A stretch of 64,000 nucleotides of DNA from Desulfosarcina widdelii (GCF_009688965.1 NZ_AP021875.1:4278001-4342000), one strand, 5' to 3'; counted from the first letter of the stretch, positions 27,304 to 36,669 are shown. A program made the numbers and translations. The notes: a model not told the origin generated them from the letters alone.

Positions 27304-29343
27304 ATGCAACCCCCTCCGGCAGGCAAACGCTCCGAACTGGCGCTCTCCTTTAAAGTTCTGATCCCCGCGGCGCTGATGTTCCTCCTTTTTATCTATTTTT
27401 CCTATTTTGTCGTTCTTCCTCTGGTGGAAAACAAAATGATGGAGCAGAGACGGCAAATGTTGCGCAGCATGGGCAACGCAGTCTGGCACCTGCTGGACAG
27501 TTATCGCCAGAAGGCCGACAGCGGAGAGATGACGGCCGATTCAGCCCGATCCATGGCCCTGTCGACGGTGAAAACCTTTCGCTTCGGAGCCGAAGGAAAT
27601 GATTATTGTTGGATCAGCGATCTTGAAACCGTCGTGCTCATGCATCCTTACCAGCCGGATTGGGTCGGTCGGCGGTTGGCGGAACATCCCGATGCATCGA
27701 CAAGCCGTGCGTTTACCAAGTCAATCGATCTCGTCAAGGCGTCCGGCGAGGGCTTTATCGACTACCAATGGCAATGGCCGGACGATCCATCACGGATCGG
27801 GCCCAAGCTGTCGTATGTAAAGGGCTACGAACCATGGGGATGGATGCTGGGAACCGGGCTCTATGTGGATGATGTGCACGCCGAGGTTTCTTTTTTAACC
27901 CGGCAGCTCTTTGCGCTTCTGCTGGCTGTGCTGATCGTCTCCACGGTATTCTGCTTATACGTCTATCAACAGGCATCGGCCATTGATCGTCAGCGTCAGC
28001 GGGCGGAAGGCATCAATCGGGTGCTTATCCAAATTTCAAACGCGACCAATACCACCTTCGATCTCGACGCCCTGTACCGCTCCATTCATCTTTCCTTGGG
28101 GGAAATCATCGATGTCTCCAACTTTTTTATCGCCCTGTACGATCGAAAAACGGATGCGATCTCCTTCCCCTATTATCGCGATGAAGTGGATAAAATCTAT
28201 CCGATGATCGGAAACATCCACCGCTCAGGTTCCCTGACGGCCAAGGTCATCCGGACGGCAGAAACCGTTTTATCTAGCCGGGAAGGGATTCTCGAATGGG
28301 CCGCCAGCCAGGGAGAACCGCCGGTGGGAACCCCGGCGGCCCTGTGGCTCGGCGTACCGCTGAAAATAAAAAACGAAGTGATCGGCGTCATGGTCACCCA
28401 AAGCTACACCGACCCCCATCATTTCGATGAAACCGATGTCGGTGTGTTCGTCTCCGTTTCCGACCAGGTGGCCATGGCCATTGAACGCAAAACCTATGAA
28501 ATGCAGTTGAAAGAAGCGCGCGATGCTTTGGAGGCTCGCGTTCGCAGGCGGACCAATGCCCTGGTGAAAATCAACCTTCGCTTGGAAAACGAAATTCGCA
28601 AACAGGAACAGACCGAAAACATCCTTCGGGAGAGTGAAGCGCGCTTGCTTCAGTCCGAACGTCTGGCGGCCACCGGACAACTGGCCGCTTCCATTGCCCA
28701 CGAAATCAATTCACCCCTCCAGGGGGTGACATCCCTGCTGAACGTCATGCGGCGGGAATTTGGTGGGGACAATCAACTGGCAGAGAATCTGGAGTTGATC
28801 CAGGGAGCGTTTACGAGCATCAGCAAAACCGTCCGGAACCTTCTGGACTTGAACCGGCCGGGCAAGGAGAAAAACCAGCCGATGCATATCCATGAGGTGA
28901 TCGCCCAGACTGCGGCGCTGGTAAAGGGATACCTCAAGGATAACGACGTCCGGCTCGAGCTGGATCTGCCATCCGATCTGCCGGTGATTATGGGTTCGCC
29001 GCAGGAGTTGAGCCAGGTTTTCATGAACCTGATCACCAACAGCGTGGAGTCGTTGAACGCGGATCCGACCTATGCGGATCGCCGAATTACCATCAGGGCA
29101 CTGACGAGCGGCAGCCAGGTGGTGGTCCAATTCACGGATACCGGCATCGGCATCAGCGCCGAAGATATGTCCCGCGTCTTCGATGCCTTTTTTACCAGCA
29201 AAAAGACCATGGGCATGGGCGTCGGTCTGTCCATCTGCCACCGCATCATCGAAGGACACAACGGAACGATCGAGGTGCGCAACCGCCCGGATCGGGGGGC
29301 GGCGTTTACCATTCGATTGCCGGCGAACAGCCTCTCAACTTAA
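27304..29343 (+). CDS. Cache-GAF sensor histidine kinase
   Basis: The protein is 679 aa. TM1 lies at about residues 17-40, and a single-Cache type extracytoplasmic domain (about 45-195) holds DYCWISDLE and GWMLGTGLYVDDV. TM2 is at about 200-220, and a GAF domain (about 245-400) and a linking coiled coil follow. HisKA has the H-box IAHEINSPL (H466), and HATPase_c has NLITNSVESL, DTGIGISAED and GVGLSICHRI. The single Cache domain suggests sensing of a small organic acid or amine. No receiver gene is adjacent, so it is an orphan kinase. The sugar isomerase-like gene begins 16 nt downstream. Confidence 0.92.
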   Translation: MQPPPAGKRSELALSFKVLIPAALMFLLFIYFSYFVVLPLVENKMMEQRRQMLRSMGNAVWHLLDSYRQKADSGEMTADSARSMALSTVKTFRFGAEGNDYCWISDLETVVLMHPYQPDWVGRRLAEHPDASTSRAFTKSIDLVKASGEGFIDYQWQWPDDPSRIGPKLSYVKGYEPWGWMLGTGLYVDDVHAEVSFLTRQLFALLLAVLIVSTVFCLYVYQQASAIDRQRQRAEGINRVLIQISNATNTTFDLDALYRSIHLSLGEIIDVSNFFIALYDRKTDAISFPYYRDEVDKIYPMIGNIHRSGSLTAKVIRTAETVLSSREGILEWAASQGEPPVGTPAALWLGVPLKIKNEVIGVMVTQSYTDPHHFDETDVGVFVSVSDQVAMAIERKTYEMQLKEARDALEARVRRRTNALVKINLRLENEIRKQEQTENILRESEARLLQSERLAATGQLAASIAHEINSPLQGVTSLLNVMRREFGGDNQLAENLELIQGAFTSISKTVRNLLDLNRPGKEKNQPMHIHEVIAQTAALVKGYLKDNDVRLELDLPSDLPVIMGSPQELSQVFMNLITNSVESLNADPTYADRRITIRALTSGSQVVVQFTDTGIGISAEDMSRVFDAFFTSKKTMGMGVGLSICHRIIEGHNGTIEVRNRPDRGAAFTIRLPANSLST

Positions 29344-29359
29344 CTCAAGGGGATCCTAT

Positions 29360-30157
29360 ATGCATTTCGGTGCCATGAATTTTCCGGTTACGCCCGTATT
29401 GCAGGAGATCGAAGTCTTCGCCCGTTTGGGTTTCGATTATCTTGAACTGGCCATGGATCCGCCCATGGCCCACCACAGCACCATTTCAGCCAACCGGGCG
29501 GCCATCGTGAAATCCCTGCAGGACAACAAAATGGGCCTGGTCTGCCACCTGCCTACCTTCGTTTCGACGGCCGATCTCACGGAAAGCATCCGGCAGGCGT
29601 CCATTACGGAAATGCGCCGCTCCATGGAGGTGGCCGCCGACCTGGAAGCCCGAAAGATCGTTCTGCACCCCTCCATGGCCCGCGGCATGGGCGCCTTTGT
29701 TCTGGATACGGTGCACGGCTACGCCATGGATTTTTTATCGGAAATGGTCAGCCTGGCCGAAACGCTGGATCTGACCTTGTGTTTGGAAAACATGTTTCCT
29801 TTCAACGGGATCGGGGTGGAGCTGGACGATTTCGAAAAATGGCTGCAGCGGTTTCCCGGCCTGATGCTGACCCTGGATACCGGCCACGCCAACATTGACG
29901 ACCGGCGCGGGAAACGGCTGAAAGGATTTTTGGATCGTTTCGGCCGCCGCATCGGTCATTTTCATCTCAGCGACAACCGGGGCAAACGGGACGACCACCT
30001 GGCCGTGGGGCAGGGCACCGTCAAATTCGCGGTACTGGTGGACCGGATAAAAGCGCTGGGCTACGACGACACGATCACCCTGGAAGTGTTCGATGCCGAC
30101 CGGAGGATGCTGGTTAAAAGCCGCGAGCGAATCGAAGCATTGCTGACGACTCCGTAA
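29360..30157 (+). CDS. Xylose isomerase-like TIM barrel protein (AP endonuclease 2 family)
   Basis: This 265-aa TIM-barrel protein has the metal-binding residues typical of sugar phosphate isomerase/epimerases: CLENMFPF (Glu), LTLDTGHANID (Asp, His), FHLSDNRG (His/Asp) and TLEVFD (Glu). The same fold serves endonuclease IV, but the sequence is more like sugar isomerases. ATG at 29360 follows AAGGGGATCC 16 nt after the kinase stop; the frame open from 29183 overlaps the kinase and is not used. The last codons and the TAA lie inside a long inverted repeat. Confidence 0.85.
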   Translation: MHFGAMNFPVTPVLQEIEVFARLGFDYLELAMDPPMAHHSTISANRAAIVKSLQDNKMGLVCHLPTFVSTADLTESIRQASITEMRRSMEVAADLEARKIVLHPSMARGMGAFVLDTVHGYAMDFLSEMVSLAETLDLTLCLENMFPFNGIGVELDDFEKWLQRFPGLMLTLDTGHANIDDRRGKRLKGFLDRFGRRIGHFHLSDNRGKRDDHLAVGQGTVKFAVLVDRIKALGYDDTITLEVFDADRRMLVKSRERIEALLTTP

Positions 30158-30268
30158 GAAGCCCGATATCGGCGTTACGCGTATCCCTCGTCAGTGCGGA
30201 GTACGTTCAGGTACGCCTCCTTCCTCAGGATTCGCAAGCCTTGATCTCGGGCTTCTTACGGAGTCGTC
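30145..30268. repeat. Long inverted repeat overlapping a stop codon
   Basis: The 26-nt arms 30145-30170 and 30243-30268 match at 25 of 26 positions and enclose 72 nt. The interior has a further hairpin, GGAGTAC-GTTCAG-GTACGCCTCC-like. The left arm contains the TAA of the isomerase gene. The layout (long outer stem, inner GTAC-GTTCA-GTAC loop) parallels the element at 10577. Confidence 0.7.
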
Positions 30269-30306
30269 TGAAAAGCAGGGGGATCGGTAAAATTCGGTTG
30301 GAAGGT

Positions 30307-30942
30307 TTATCCGCTGCCTTGCTCCGGTTTGAGAATGCCGCTCAGCAGCAGCTCGCACACCATTTTCCCCAGGGTCTCCACCTGCCGTTCAGTGGCGGCC
30401 AGACGGGTCAGGTAGCCGCCGGAGATCAACTGGGCCAGGCCATGGATGCCGGACCAGGTAGCCACCGCCAGCTCCATGGTGTCGCGATCCCTGAAAACGC
30501 CGGATTCCTTGCCGCTGTCGATGATGGTTTCCACCAGTTGAAAGGCGGCCCAGGAAGCCGCCTTGAGAGACCGCGGTGCGGTTTTCATATTGATGACTCC
30601 ACCGAACAGCAGGTGGGCCATGCGGGGCTGCCTGACTCCGAAAAGAATGTATTGCACGGAGGCGGCTACAAACTGCTCATGCGGATTTTTTGCATGGCAG
30701 CCGGCGGCAGCGGTGGCATCGGCGGTAAGCTGCTCGAATCCTTTCTGGGCGATCGCCGCAATCAAATCGGCTTTATCCCGGAAATGCCTGTAGGGCGCCG
30801 TATGGCTGACTCCGGCGGCCCGGGCCACCTCGCGCAGGCTCAATCCGTCCAGCCCTTTTTCTTCAATCATTTTCGTCCCTGCCCGGATCAACGATCGGCG
30901 AAGGTCTCCGTGATGGTAGGGGCGTTGTTTGTTGGCAGGCAC
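30307..30942 (-). CDS. TetR/AcrR family transcriptional regulator
   Basis: The 211-aa protein begins MPANKQRPYHHGDLRRSLI. Its N-terminal helix-turn-helix contains LSLREVARAAGVSHTAPYRHFRDKADLIAAI split over residues 30-65, the hallmark of the TetR family. The C-terminal half is a WHG-type domain (ATWSGIHGLAQLISGG). It probably represses genes nearby or itself. The DHH gene lies 28 nt downstream on the same strand. Confidence 0.92.
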   Translation of the reverse strand: MPANKQRPYHHGDLRRSLIRAGTKMIEEKGLDGLSLREVARAAGVSHTAPYRHFRDKADLIAAIAQKGFEQLTADATAAAGCHAKNPHEQFVAASVQYILFGVRQPRMAHLLFGGVINMKTAPRSLKAASWAAFQLVETIIDSGKESGVFRDRDTMELAVATWSGIHGLAQLISGGYLTRLAATERQVETLGKMVCELLLSGILKPEQGSG

Positions 30943-30969
30943 TTGTCCTCCGGATAGGCACAGCAGCTT

Positions 30970-31854
30970 TTATACGGGATCGTTGCGCAACAGGATCTTC
31001 AGGATGCGCTGCAGGTAGTCCGACGCCTTTTCCCGTGGAAACCGGCAGGCACCGGCGCCGGGGTGTCCTCCGCCTTCGAAGGCGGAAAGCATTTTGCCCA
31101 CGTTTACCTTGCACCCGCGATTCAAAATGGAATGCCCCACCTTGATGCTGGCCAGGCGATCTTTGTCATGGAGAATCTTAACGTTCACCGTGCAATCGGG
31201 GAACAGCGAGTAGACCAGAAAGCGGTTGCCGTTGGGTGCCGGTTCGAGATCCCGAAAATCGGTTACGGAAACATGTTCGACCATCGTGGTATGGGCCAAC
31301 AGGGCTTTTTCATAGACGCTGTTTTCCGCCACCACCTGCCGGCAGCGCGATTTGACCATCCCGTCTTCCATGATCCGGTCCATGGGTTGGGTTCGCAGCA
31401 GGCTCACCAGGCGATCCCAATAAAGCGCTTCCGAAGGTTCGCGGTTGGAAATGGTCATCGAAAGAAGAACGTAGGGATATTTCTCCGGACGCAGGATTTC
31501 GTCCACGGTAAGATCGGCCGAGTCGATGCGGTCGGTCTGGCGAATCAATTCTGCATAGTCCCGATTCAGGCGGTCCCGGTAGTAGTCATAGACAACTCCG
31601 GCCGCCGAAGGTGCGATTTTAAAAGCCCCTTTTACCGGCCCCTCCGGCTGGTTGGAATAATGGTGATCGAACCACAGGGAGCAAATTTGGTGATAGGGCA
31701 GGTTGGCGATCACGTCGCCCTCTTGGATCTCAACCCGCCGGTGCTGCATATCGCTGGGCTGGACCCATAAAATCGAAGCATCGATCTGAAGTGCATCCAT
31801 CAGAAGGGCGGCACAGACCACGCCGTCAAAATCGGGTCGGGTTACCACTCTCAT
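30970..31854 (-). CDS. DHH-family phosphoesterase
   Basis: The 294-aa enzyme has the DHH-domain metal motifs RPDFDGVVCAALL at the N-terminus and LWFDHHYSN near residue 62. The DHHA1 signature GGGHPGAGACRF is near residue 265. Family members include oligoribonucleases (NrnA), c-di-AMP phosphodiesterases and exopolyphosphatases. This protein lacks CBS or membrane domains, so an NrnA/pAp-phosphatase-like activity is possible but not established. It lies upstream of the TetR gene on the same strand. Confidence 0.88.
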   Translation of the reverse strand: MRVVTRPDFDGVVCAALLMDALQIDASILWVQPSDMQHRRVEIQEGDVIANLPYHQICSLWFDHHYSNQPEGPVKGAFKIAPSAAGVVYDYYRDRLNRDYAELIRQTDRIDSADLTVDEILRPEKYPYVLLSMTISNREPSEALYWDRLVSLLRTQPMDRIMEDGMVKSRCRQVVAENSVYEKALLAHTTMVEHVSVTDFRDLEPAPNGNRFLVYSLFPDCTVNVKILHDKDRLASIKVGHSILNRGCKVNVGKMLSAFEGGGHPGAGACRFPREKASDYLQRILKILLRNDPV

Positions 31855-32180
31855 CCTGTTGGTTCCTCTTGCAGTCGCTCGATTTCCATGCGCATCTCCC
31901 TTTCCTGAAAAACGGGCGCATGCTTTAGCAGAATCGAAAGCCGTTTGCGTGCGCTGCGTTCACATGTATCAGCAATTCCACGGGATCGCAATAGTCCGCC
32001 TCGACGCACCCGACTCCCGAGGGATCTTTTCCCAATGGAATTTACGCTTGAAGTTTGCCTGAATTCGTGAAATCAAAAACAGTTTATTCGATGCATCGGA
32101 TAGCGTTTCCCACCGCCGCTTCCGGCTGCAGTCCGGTTGCCGGACGGAGGATCGGTGTCGAAAGGAGGTGTGGCCCGGAC
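31855..32180. other. Intergenic region without recognised gene
   Basis: Bases between the divergent DHH and HD-domain genes. Open frames here, including an N-terminal extension of the next gene from 32055, have no recognisable content. The AAAGGAGG at 32161-32168 is the probable ribosome binding region for the ATG at 32181. Confidence 0.4.
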
Positions 32181-33089
32181 ATGGCTGAAGTCCAATTGGC
32201 GAACCTGGTTAAAATGGAATCCCCACAAGCGGTTTGGGCCGAGGCATCCTATATCCTCGACCGCTTCTTTGGCCAAATCGACCCTTCGGGCATTCGCTCC
32301 GCATTCGGCGAGACCGTCTCGCTTTACTGTGGAAAATGGTGTGAGATGCGGGCCTGCAGCACCGATTACCACGACCTGAAGCATGTCACGGACTGCTTTC
32401 TGGCCATGATCCGGCTGCTCCATGGTGCGACGGAAACAGGAATCGGGTTTTCTCCACGCCAGGTTTACCAGGGGCTGATCGCCGCCCTGCTGCACGATAC
32501 GGGATACCTTCAGTCCAGGGAAGACAGGGAGGGCAGCGGCGCCAAGTACACCGCCTGCCACGTCAAACGGAGCATGGACTTCATCCGCCGGCATCGCACG
32601 GTGTTCGGCTTGCAGGCTGGCGAAGTCGAAGCCTGCACGGCCATGGTTCGCTGTACGGATATCACCTGCGACCCTGACTCGCTGACCTTTGCCGACAAAA
32701 ACACCGAGTGGATCGCCAAAATGCTGGCAACCGCTGATATCATGGCACAGATGGCCGACCGCACCTATCTGGAAAAACTGCTTTTTCTCTTCCACGAACT
32801 GGACGAGGCCCGCATCCACCTGTTTGACGGCGAAGTCGAGCTGCTGGTCCAGTCCCGGGATTTTTACGCCCGGATGGCGGACCGTTTCGAAAACCAGCTC
32901 TCATCCGTCAACCGCTTCATGATTCACCATTTCAAAACCCGATGGGAAATCGATGCCGATCTTTACCAAAAGGCCATGGACAACCAGCAGGCCTATTTGG
33001 CCGACATTCTCAAAAGGGCCGAGGATGACCCCAGAAAATGGCTGCGGCGTCAACGGATCGTGGAAAGGGTGCGGTCGAAATACGATTGA
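32181..33089 (+). CDS. HD-domain phosphohydrolase
   Basis: The 302-aa protein has an HD domain. The metal ligands are visible as STDYHDLKHVTDC (His), IAALLHDTGYLQ (His-Asp) and a later Asp in ATADIMAQMADR. HD proteins hydrolyse phosphate mono- or diesters including cyclic dinucleotides and (p)ppGpp. It lacks the GYP residues of c-di-GMP-specific members, so the substrate is open. ATG at 32181 is chosen because GGAGG lies 12 nt upstream and the longer frame from 32055 adds an unlikely N-terminus. Confidence 0.82.
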   Translation: MAEVQLANLVKMESPQAVWAEASYILDRFFGQIDPSGIRSAFGETVSLYCGKWCEMRACSTDYHDLKHVTDCFLAMIRLLHGATETGIGFSPRQVYQGLIAALLHDTGYLQSREDREGSGAKYTACHVKRSMDFIRRHRTVFGLQAGEVEACTAMVRCTDITCDPDSLTFADKNTEWIAKMLATADIMAQMADRTYLEKLLFLFHELDEARIHLFDGEVELLVQSRDFYARMADRFENQLSSVNRFMIHHFKTRWEIDADLYQKAMDNQQAYLADILKRAEDDPRKWLRRQRIVERVRSKYD

Positions 33090-33117
33090 AGGGTGGTTGC
33101 CTGAACCCGACGGGCTC

Positions 33118-34041
33118 TCATTTCTGCACTGGCGAGCAATGACCGGCCCGGCGGCCTTTACTGGAACCGCGTTTGCGGGCAGGCAGATTGGTCAGAAAAA
33201 CCGCGGCCAGGACCAGCGCGCCACCACCGGCCTGGATGGGGGTGAGTCTTTCGTCCAGCAGCACCCATGCACCAATGGCGGTTACCACCGGAATGCCATT
33301 GACAAACACGGCTGCTTTCGAAGCCGGCACCTGGGAGAGGGCGAAATTGTAGCATAAAAAGGCCCCCACCGTGGCAAACACGGTCAGGTAACCGACGGCC
33401 AGTGCGGATTTCAGGGTGATGGCCGTCCATTCGATGGAAGGCAGTTCCCATAGAAAAAACAGGCTGTAAAAAGCTGCGCCGTAAACGATTTGAACAAACG
33501 TGATTTCAAGAGACGAATAGCTGCGCCCCAGATCGCGGGCAAAAACCATGTACAGGGCTGCCGAAACCACGGCGCCGCCAATCAGCAAATCCCCCAGCAG
33601 CGAACCTTCGAGGGTCAACCCGAACTCCGGATCTCCGACCACCAGCAGCGCGATCCCGCAAAAAGAGAGTCCGATGCCGATGGCAACGATGCGATTGGTG
33701 CGTTCGCCGAGCATCACCGCACTCAACAGAAGCACGACCAGGGGAACGGTGGCGATGATCAGCGCTGTCTTGGGAGCGGTCGTGTACTGGAGACCGATGG
33801 TTTCGAAAATGAAATACAGCCCTGGCTCGAACAGGGCCAGCAGTGCCATTTTCAGGCGATCTCTGCCATGAAAGGCCGGCCATTTGCGGCCCTGCCGGAT
33901 AACCAGAAAAAACAGGGCCGCCAGCGAAAAACGGATGAAGACCAGCGTGAACGTAGGCACGCTTTCAAGCGCTACCTTTGTGGCCACAAAGGAGAGGCCC
34001 CAGAAAACCATGGTGGCCACCAGGGCGGCGTAGGTTTTCAT
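33118..34041 (-). CDS. EamA/DMT-family transporter
   Basis: The 307-aa protein has ten hydrophobic helices and two EamA repeats. Landmarks are FWGLSFVATKVALESVPTFT near the N-terminus and VPASKAAVFVNGIPVVTAIG in the second repeat. It ends with a basic cytoplasmic tail. The start codon lies 4 nt downstream of the SDR gene's stop on the same strand, so the YkgJ, SDR and transporter genes probably form one operon. Export substrate unknown. Confidence 0.9.
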   Translation of the reverse strand: MKTYAALVATMVFWGLSFVATKVALESVPTFTLVFIRFSLAALFFLVIRQGRKWPAFHGRDRLKMALLALFEPGLYFIFETIGLQYTTAPKTALIIATVPLVVLLLSAVMLGERTNRIVAIGIGLSFCGIALLVVGDPEFGLTLEGSLLGDLLIGGAVVSAALYMVFARDLGRSYSSLEITFVQIVYGAAFYSLFFLWELPSIEWTAITLKSALAVGYLTVFATVGAFLCYNFALSQVPASKAAVFVNGIPVVTAIGAWVLLDERLTPIQAGGGALVLAAVFLTNLPARKRGSSKGRRAGHCSPVQK

Positions 34042-34045
34042 CGGA

Positions 34046-34861
34046 TCAGACCACTCCCTCGGGCATGGGGGCGATAGCCTCGCCGCCCAGGCAATAACCG
34101 CCGTCCAAGCGCACGACGCTGCCCGTCATGAAGGGGGCTTCGTCCAGAAGAAATCGCACCGCCCGGACAACGTCGTCCACCCGTCCGATTCGGCCGACAA
34201 GGGTGTGATCTACAATGGCCTGGCGCTGTTTTTCGGTCAGCAGCCCCCACCCCCGTGTATGCATGCCGTGGCGGGTTTCGACCACCCCGATCATCAGTTC
34301 GTTGACCCGCACCTTCGGAGCGCCCAATCGGGCCCAGGTTTCCGTGAGCAGAGAGATGCCGCGGTTCGCGGTCGCATAGCCTTCGTTGAACAGGTAGCTG
34401 GCCGGGCCGCTGCGGCCGACGATGCCGGCAATGGACGAAAGGTTGACCACGGCGCCGTCTCCGGATGCCTTGAGATGGGGTAGGGCGGCTTCGAACACCC
34501 ATTGCTTGGCCCGCAGTGTGGTGGCCATCTCCAGGTCCCATTGCTCTCGTGTATAAGCGCCATGGACCACCGGCCATCCTCCCCGTTCGATGTTGTTGAT
34601 CAGGATGTCCAGCCGTCCGAATCGGTCTATGACCTTTTCCACCAGCCGTAAAATGGCATCGGTATCCAGCAGGTCAATGCGTTCGATCCAATGTTCCGTA
34701 CCGGTAGCGGCGAAATCGCCCTGCATGGCCGCAAGGCTTTCCGGCCAGTCATGCCAGGTGGCCGCAACCCGGATGCCGCGGGAGAGCAGGTCCAGGCCGA
34801 TGGCCTTGCCGATGCCTTTGATGCCCCCGAGCACCAGGGCGGTTTTGTCGCGGGTTGTCAT
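34046..34861 (-). CDS. Short-chain dehydrogenase/reductase
   Basis: This 271-aa Rossmann-fold enzyme has the cofactor loop LGGIKGIGKAIGLDL in place of TGxxxGxG and NNIERGGWP. Catalytic-region residues include NLSSIAGIVG (Ser), and the usual YxxxK position reads YLFNEGYATAN, in which the Lys is not evident. The C-terminal FLLDEAPFMTGSVVRLDGGY is typical of classical SDRs. Its start overlaps the YkgJ-type gene stop by 4 nt (ATGA). Activity may be altered by the missing Lys; substrate unknown. Confidence 0.85.
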   Translation of the reverse strand: MTTRDKTALVLGGIKGIGKAIGLDLLSRGIRVAATWHDWPESLAAMQGDFAATGTEHWIERIDLLDTDAILRLVEKVIDRFGRLDILINNIERGGWPVVHGAYTREQWDLEMATTLRAKQWVFEAALPHLKASGDGAVVNLSSIAGIVGRSGPASYLFNEGYATANRGISLLTETWARLGAPKVRVNELMIGVVETRHGMHTRGWGLLTEKQRQAIVDHTLVGRIGRVDDVVRAVRFLLDEAPFMTGSVVRLDGGYCLGGEAIAPMPEGVV

Positions 34862-35616
34862 CGGCGCTCCTTTTTTCCGGGATGCTCCCCTCTCGACGGG
34901 CTGACTTCGAACACCTTTTGCCGGACCCAGTCCATGGCGAAGCGGAGCAATTCGACATCGTCGGAAAAATCCCGTTCCGGAAAACTGGCTACAGGCATAT
35001 CGGCAGCCGCCTCGTCGATTTGGCCGCGGAAGGAATCCAGGTCATAAAGGGCTGTGTAAACGAGCTTTTCTTCGGATGGGGGCAGAACTCCCGGGCGAAA
35101 ACGGTTTTTCTGTCCGATCAGTTCCAGCATGCGGTCGTTCATGCGGTTGTGAGCGGCAATCTGCTGGTCGTCCACCCACTGGTCGACGGTGGTGGACCGC
35201 CCCGTCTCGAAGCCCTTGCAGTGCGGCTCTCGAATCAAGGCCCAGTGTTCGGTCAGCGCTCCCGTTTTCCGGTCGCGGGAGACGCCCCGGGCCAGTGGAT
35301 AGGTCCGGCAGGAGGCCGGCCGGGCCGGGTAAACACGACATCCTTCCGGCGTGACAAAGGGGCAGGCCAGATCCTGTGCGTCGCCGAAACGCAGGCTGAC
35401 CAACGGCAGACCGGTTCCGGGGCCGGCGCTGGCCCGGGTATGGGTTTTCAGAAAATCGGTGGACGTCATCTTCAGATACTGCTTGAGGCACAGAACGTCA
35501 TAGGGCGTCAGGACCTGGTTAAGATCCCGGCAGCAGGCGTTGAAACAAGGAACCTGCGGCGAACAGGAAAAACGAAAAGTCTGATGCTTTTCCAGCTTTG
35601 AAATGACGTTTTGCAT
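34858..35616 (-). CDS. YkgJ-family cysteine cluster protein
   Basis: The 252-aa protein has the YkgJ (CxxxCxxCC) cluster near the N-terminus (FSCSPQVPCFNACCRD) and further cysteines in DLACPFVTPEGCRVYPARPA, then SCRTYPLARG. These are expected to bind zinc or an Fe-S cluster. The family is broadly distributed and poorly characterised, with links to oxidative-stress functions. It is the first gene of the operon with the SDR and transporter. Confidence 0.85.
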   Translation of the reverse strand: MQNVISKLEKHQTFRFSCSPQVPCFNACCRDLNQVLTPYDVLCLKQYLKMTSTDFLKTHTRASAGPGTGLPLVSLRFGDAQDLACPFVTPEGCRVYPARPASCRTYPLARGVSRDRKTGALTEHWALIREPHCKGFETGRSTTVDQWVDDQQIAAHNRMNDRMLELIGQKNRFRPGVLPPSEEKLVYTALYDLDSFRGQIDEAAADMPVASFPERDFSDDVELLRFAMDWVRQKVFEVSPSRGEHPGKKERR

Positions 35617-35872
35617 GATCTGGCTCCTGCAAATTCGGGTTCCGATACGGATGGGGCAGTGGTAGCACGTTGGGCGGGCATGTCAACCGTAACCTGGACC
35701 CGGCTTTTGAATCCGCGAAAAAAGTAAAATTTTCCCGGTTCGCGTCCCGGAGAAGGCTGGAAAAATCCCACCATATATTGTGCCGAAAAAACAGGGGTCA
35801 ACCATATATGGACCCATGTCCCGATCAAGATAAAGTACTGCATCTTATGGTATTTTATGCTGCTGAAATTTC
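35617..35872. other. Intergenic region upstream of the apr leader
   Basis: Nothing recognisable is encoded here. The region separates the divergent YkgJ operon from aprBA and contains two repeats of the word ACCATATAT (near 35770 and 35807). Confidence 0.4.
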
Positions 35873-36174
35873 TTGACAATGGATATGCTGGATGATATTG
35901 ATCTTACCTTGTGTTAGACAATAACTATCTTCCCGAATTTATACAATATTCCAATAGAACGAGCCAATGCCACAGTGCATTGAAGGCATCTCTGCAATAC
36001 GTGTTTGAAATTACAGGGTATGGGTGTTTTTAGGATTAACGCAGTGTAACCGTCCGGGGCGAAACCCCCCGGACACTGAATCCATGGAAGGGAGGTGCAA
36101 GAAACAGGAGGTTGACCCTAGTTTCGGAAGTCAGTTGAGTGAATCTTTTTAACCAACCGTAGGAGGTATATTAA
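35873..36174 (+). promoter_or_regulatory. Candidate promoter and structured leader of aprBA
   Basis: TTGACA at 35873 is followed after 17 nt by TATTGA, a fair housekeeping promoter. If used, the leader is about 260 nt, long for an enzyme operon. It contains an 8-bp GC-rich hairpin at 36052-36074 (GTCCGGGG / CCCCGGAC, no T-run) and several purine-rich Shine-Dalgarno-like stretches. A 22-codon frame runs from ATG 36084 to TAA 36152. The real aprB ribosome binding site is GTAGGAGG just before 36175. The regulatory function of the hairpin is an inference. Confidence 0.4.
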
Positions 36175-36606
36175 ATGCCAAGTTTTGTAATTCAGGAAAA
36201 ATGTGACGGCTGCAAGGGTGGCGACAAAACCGCTTGCATGTACATTTGTCCCAATGACCTGATGGTGCTGGATCCCAACGCCATGAAAGCCTACAACCAG
36301 GAACCGGATCAGTGCTGGGAGTGCTTTTCCTGCGTAAAAATCTGCCCCACCCAGGCCATCGAAGTACGCGGCTACGCCGACTTTGTACCGCTGGGAAGCT
36401 CCATCATGCCCATGATGGGTACCGAAGACGTCATGTGGACCTGTAAATTCAGAAATGGACTCATCAAGCGCTTCAAGTTCCCCATCCGGACCACCCCCGA
36501 AGGCCAGGCCAATGCCTACGCCGACCTCAAGGGCAAGGATCTCGAAAGCGGTCTGCTCTCCACCGAAGAAGCGGACGGCTACACCATTCCGACCCCGAAG
36601 ATGTAA
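36175..36606 (+). CDS. aprB: Adenylylsulfate (APS) reductase beta subunit
   Basis: This 143-aa ferredoxin-like subunit has two [4Fe-4S] motifs: C10, C13, C21, C25 and C47, C50, C53, C57. The first carries the insertion KGGDKTA between ligands that is characteristic of AprB. It passes electrons to the FAD in AprA for reduction of adenosine 5'-phosphosulfate to sulfite and AMP in dissimilatory sulfate reduction. The C-terminal tail (about 75-143) wraps the alpha subunit in known structures. aprA follows 63 nt downstream. Confidence 0.98.
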   Translation: MPSFVIQEKCDGCKGGDKTACMYICPNDLMVLDPNAMKAYNQEPDQCWECFSCVKICPTQAIEVRGYADFVPLGSSIMPMMGTEDVMWTCKFRNGLIKRFKFPIRTTPEGQANAYADLKGKDLESGLLSTEEADGYTIPTPKM

Positions 36607-36669
36607 TTCGGCACCACCTTTTCAGTTGATTTAACTTTAAGCAATCGAATTTCTACAGGAGGATAAAAT

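Noticed and set aside
36084..36152. 22-codon leader peptide upstream of aprB
   Set aside because: Has a start and stop but no regulatory codon run or pairing with an attenuator; kept only as a note in the leader.
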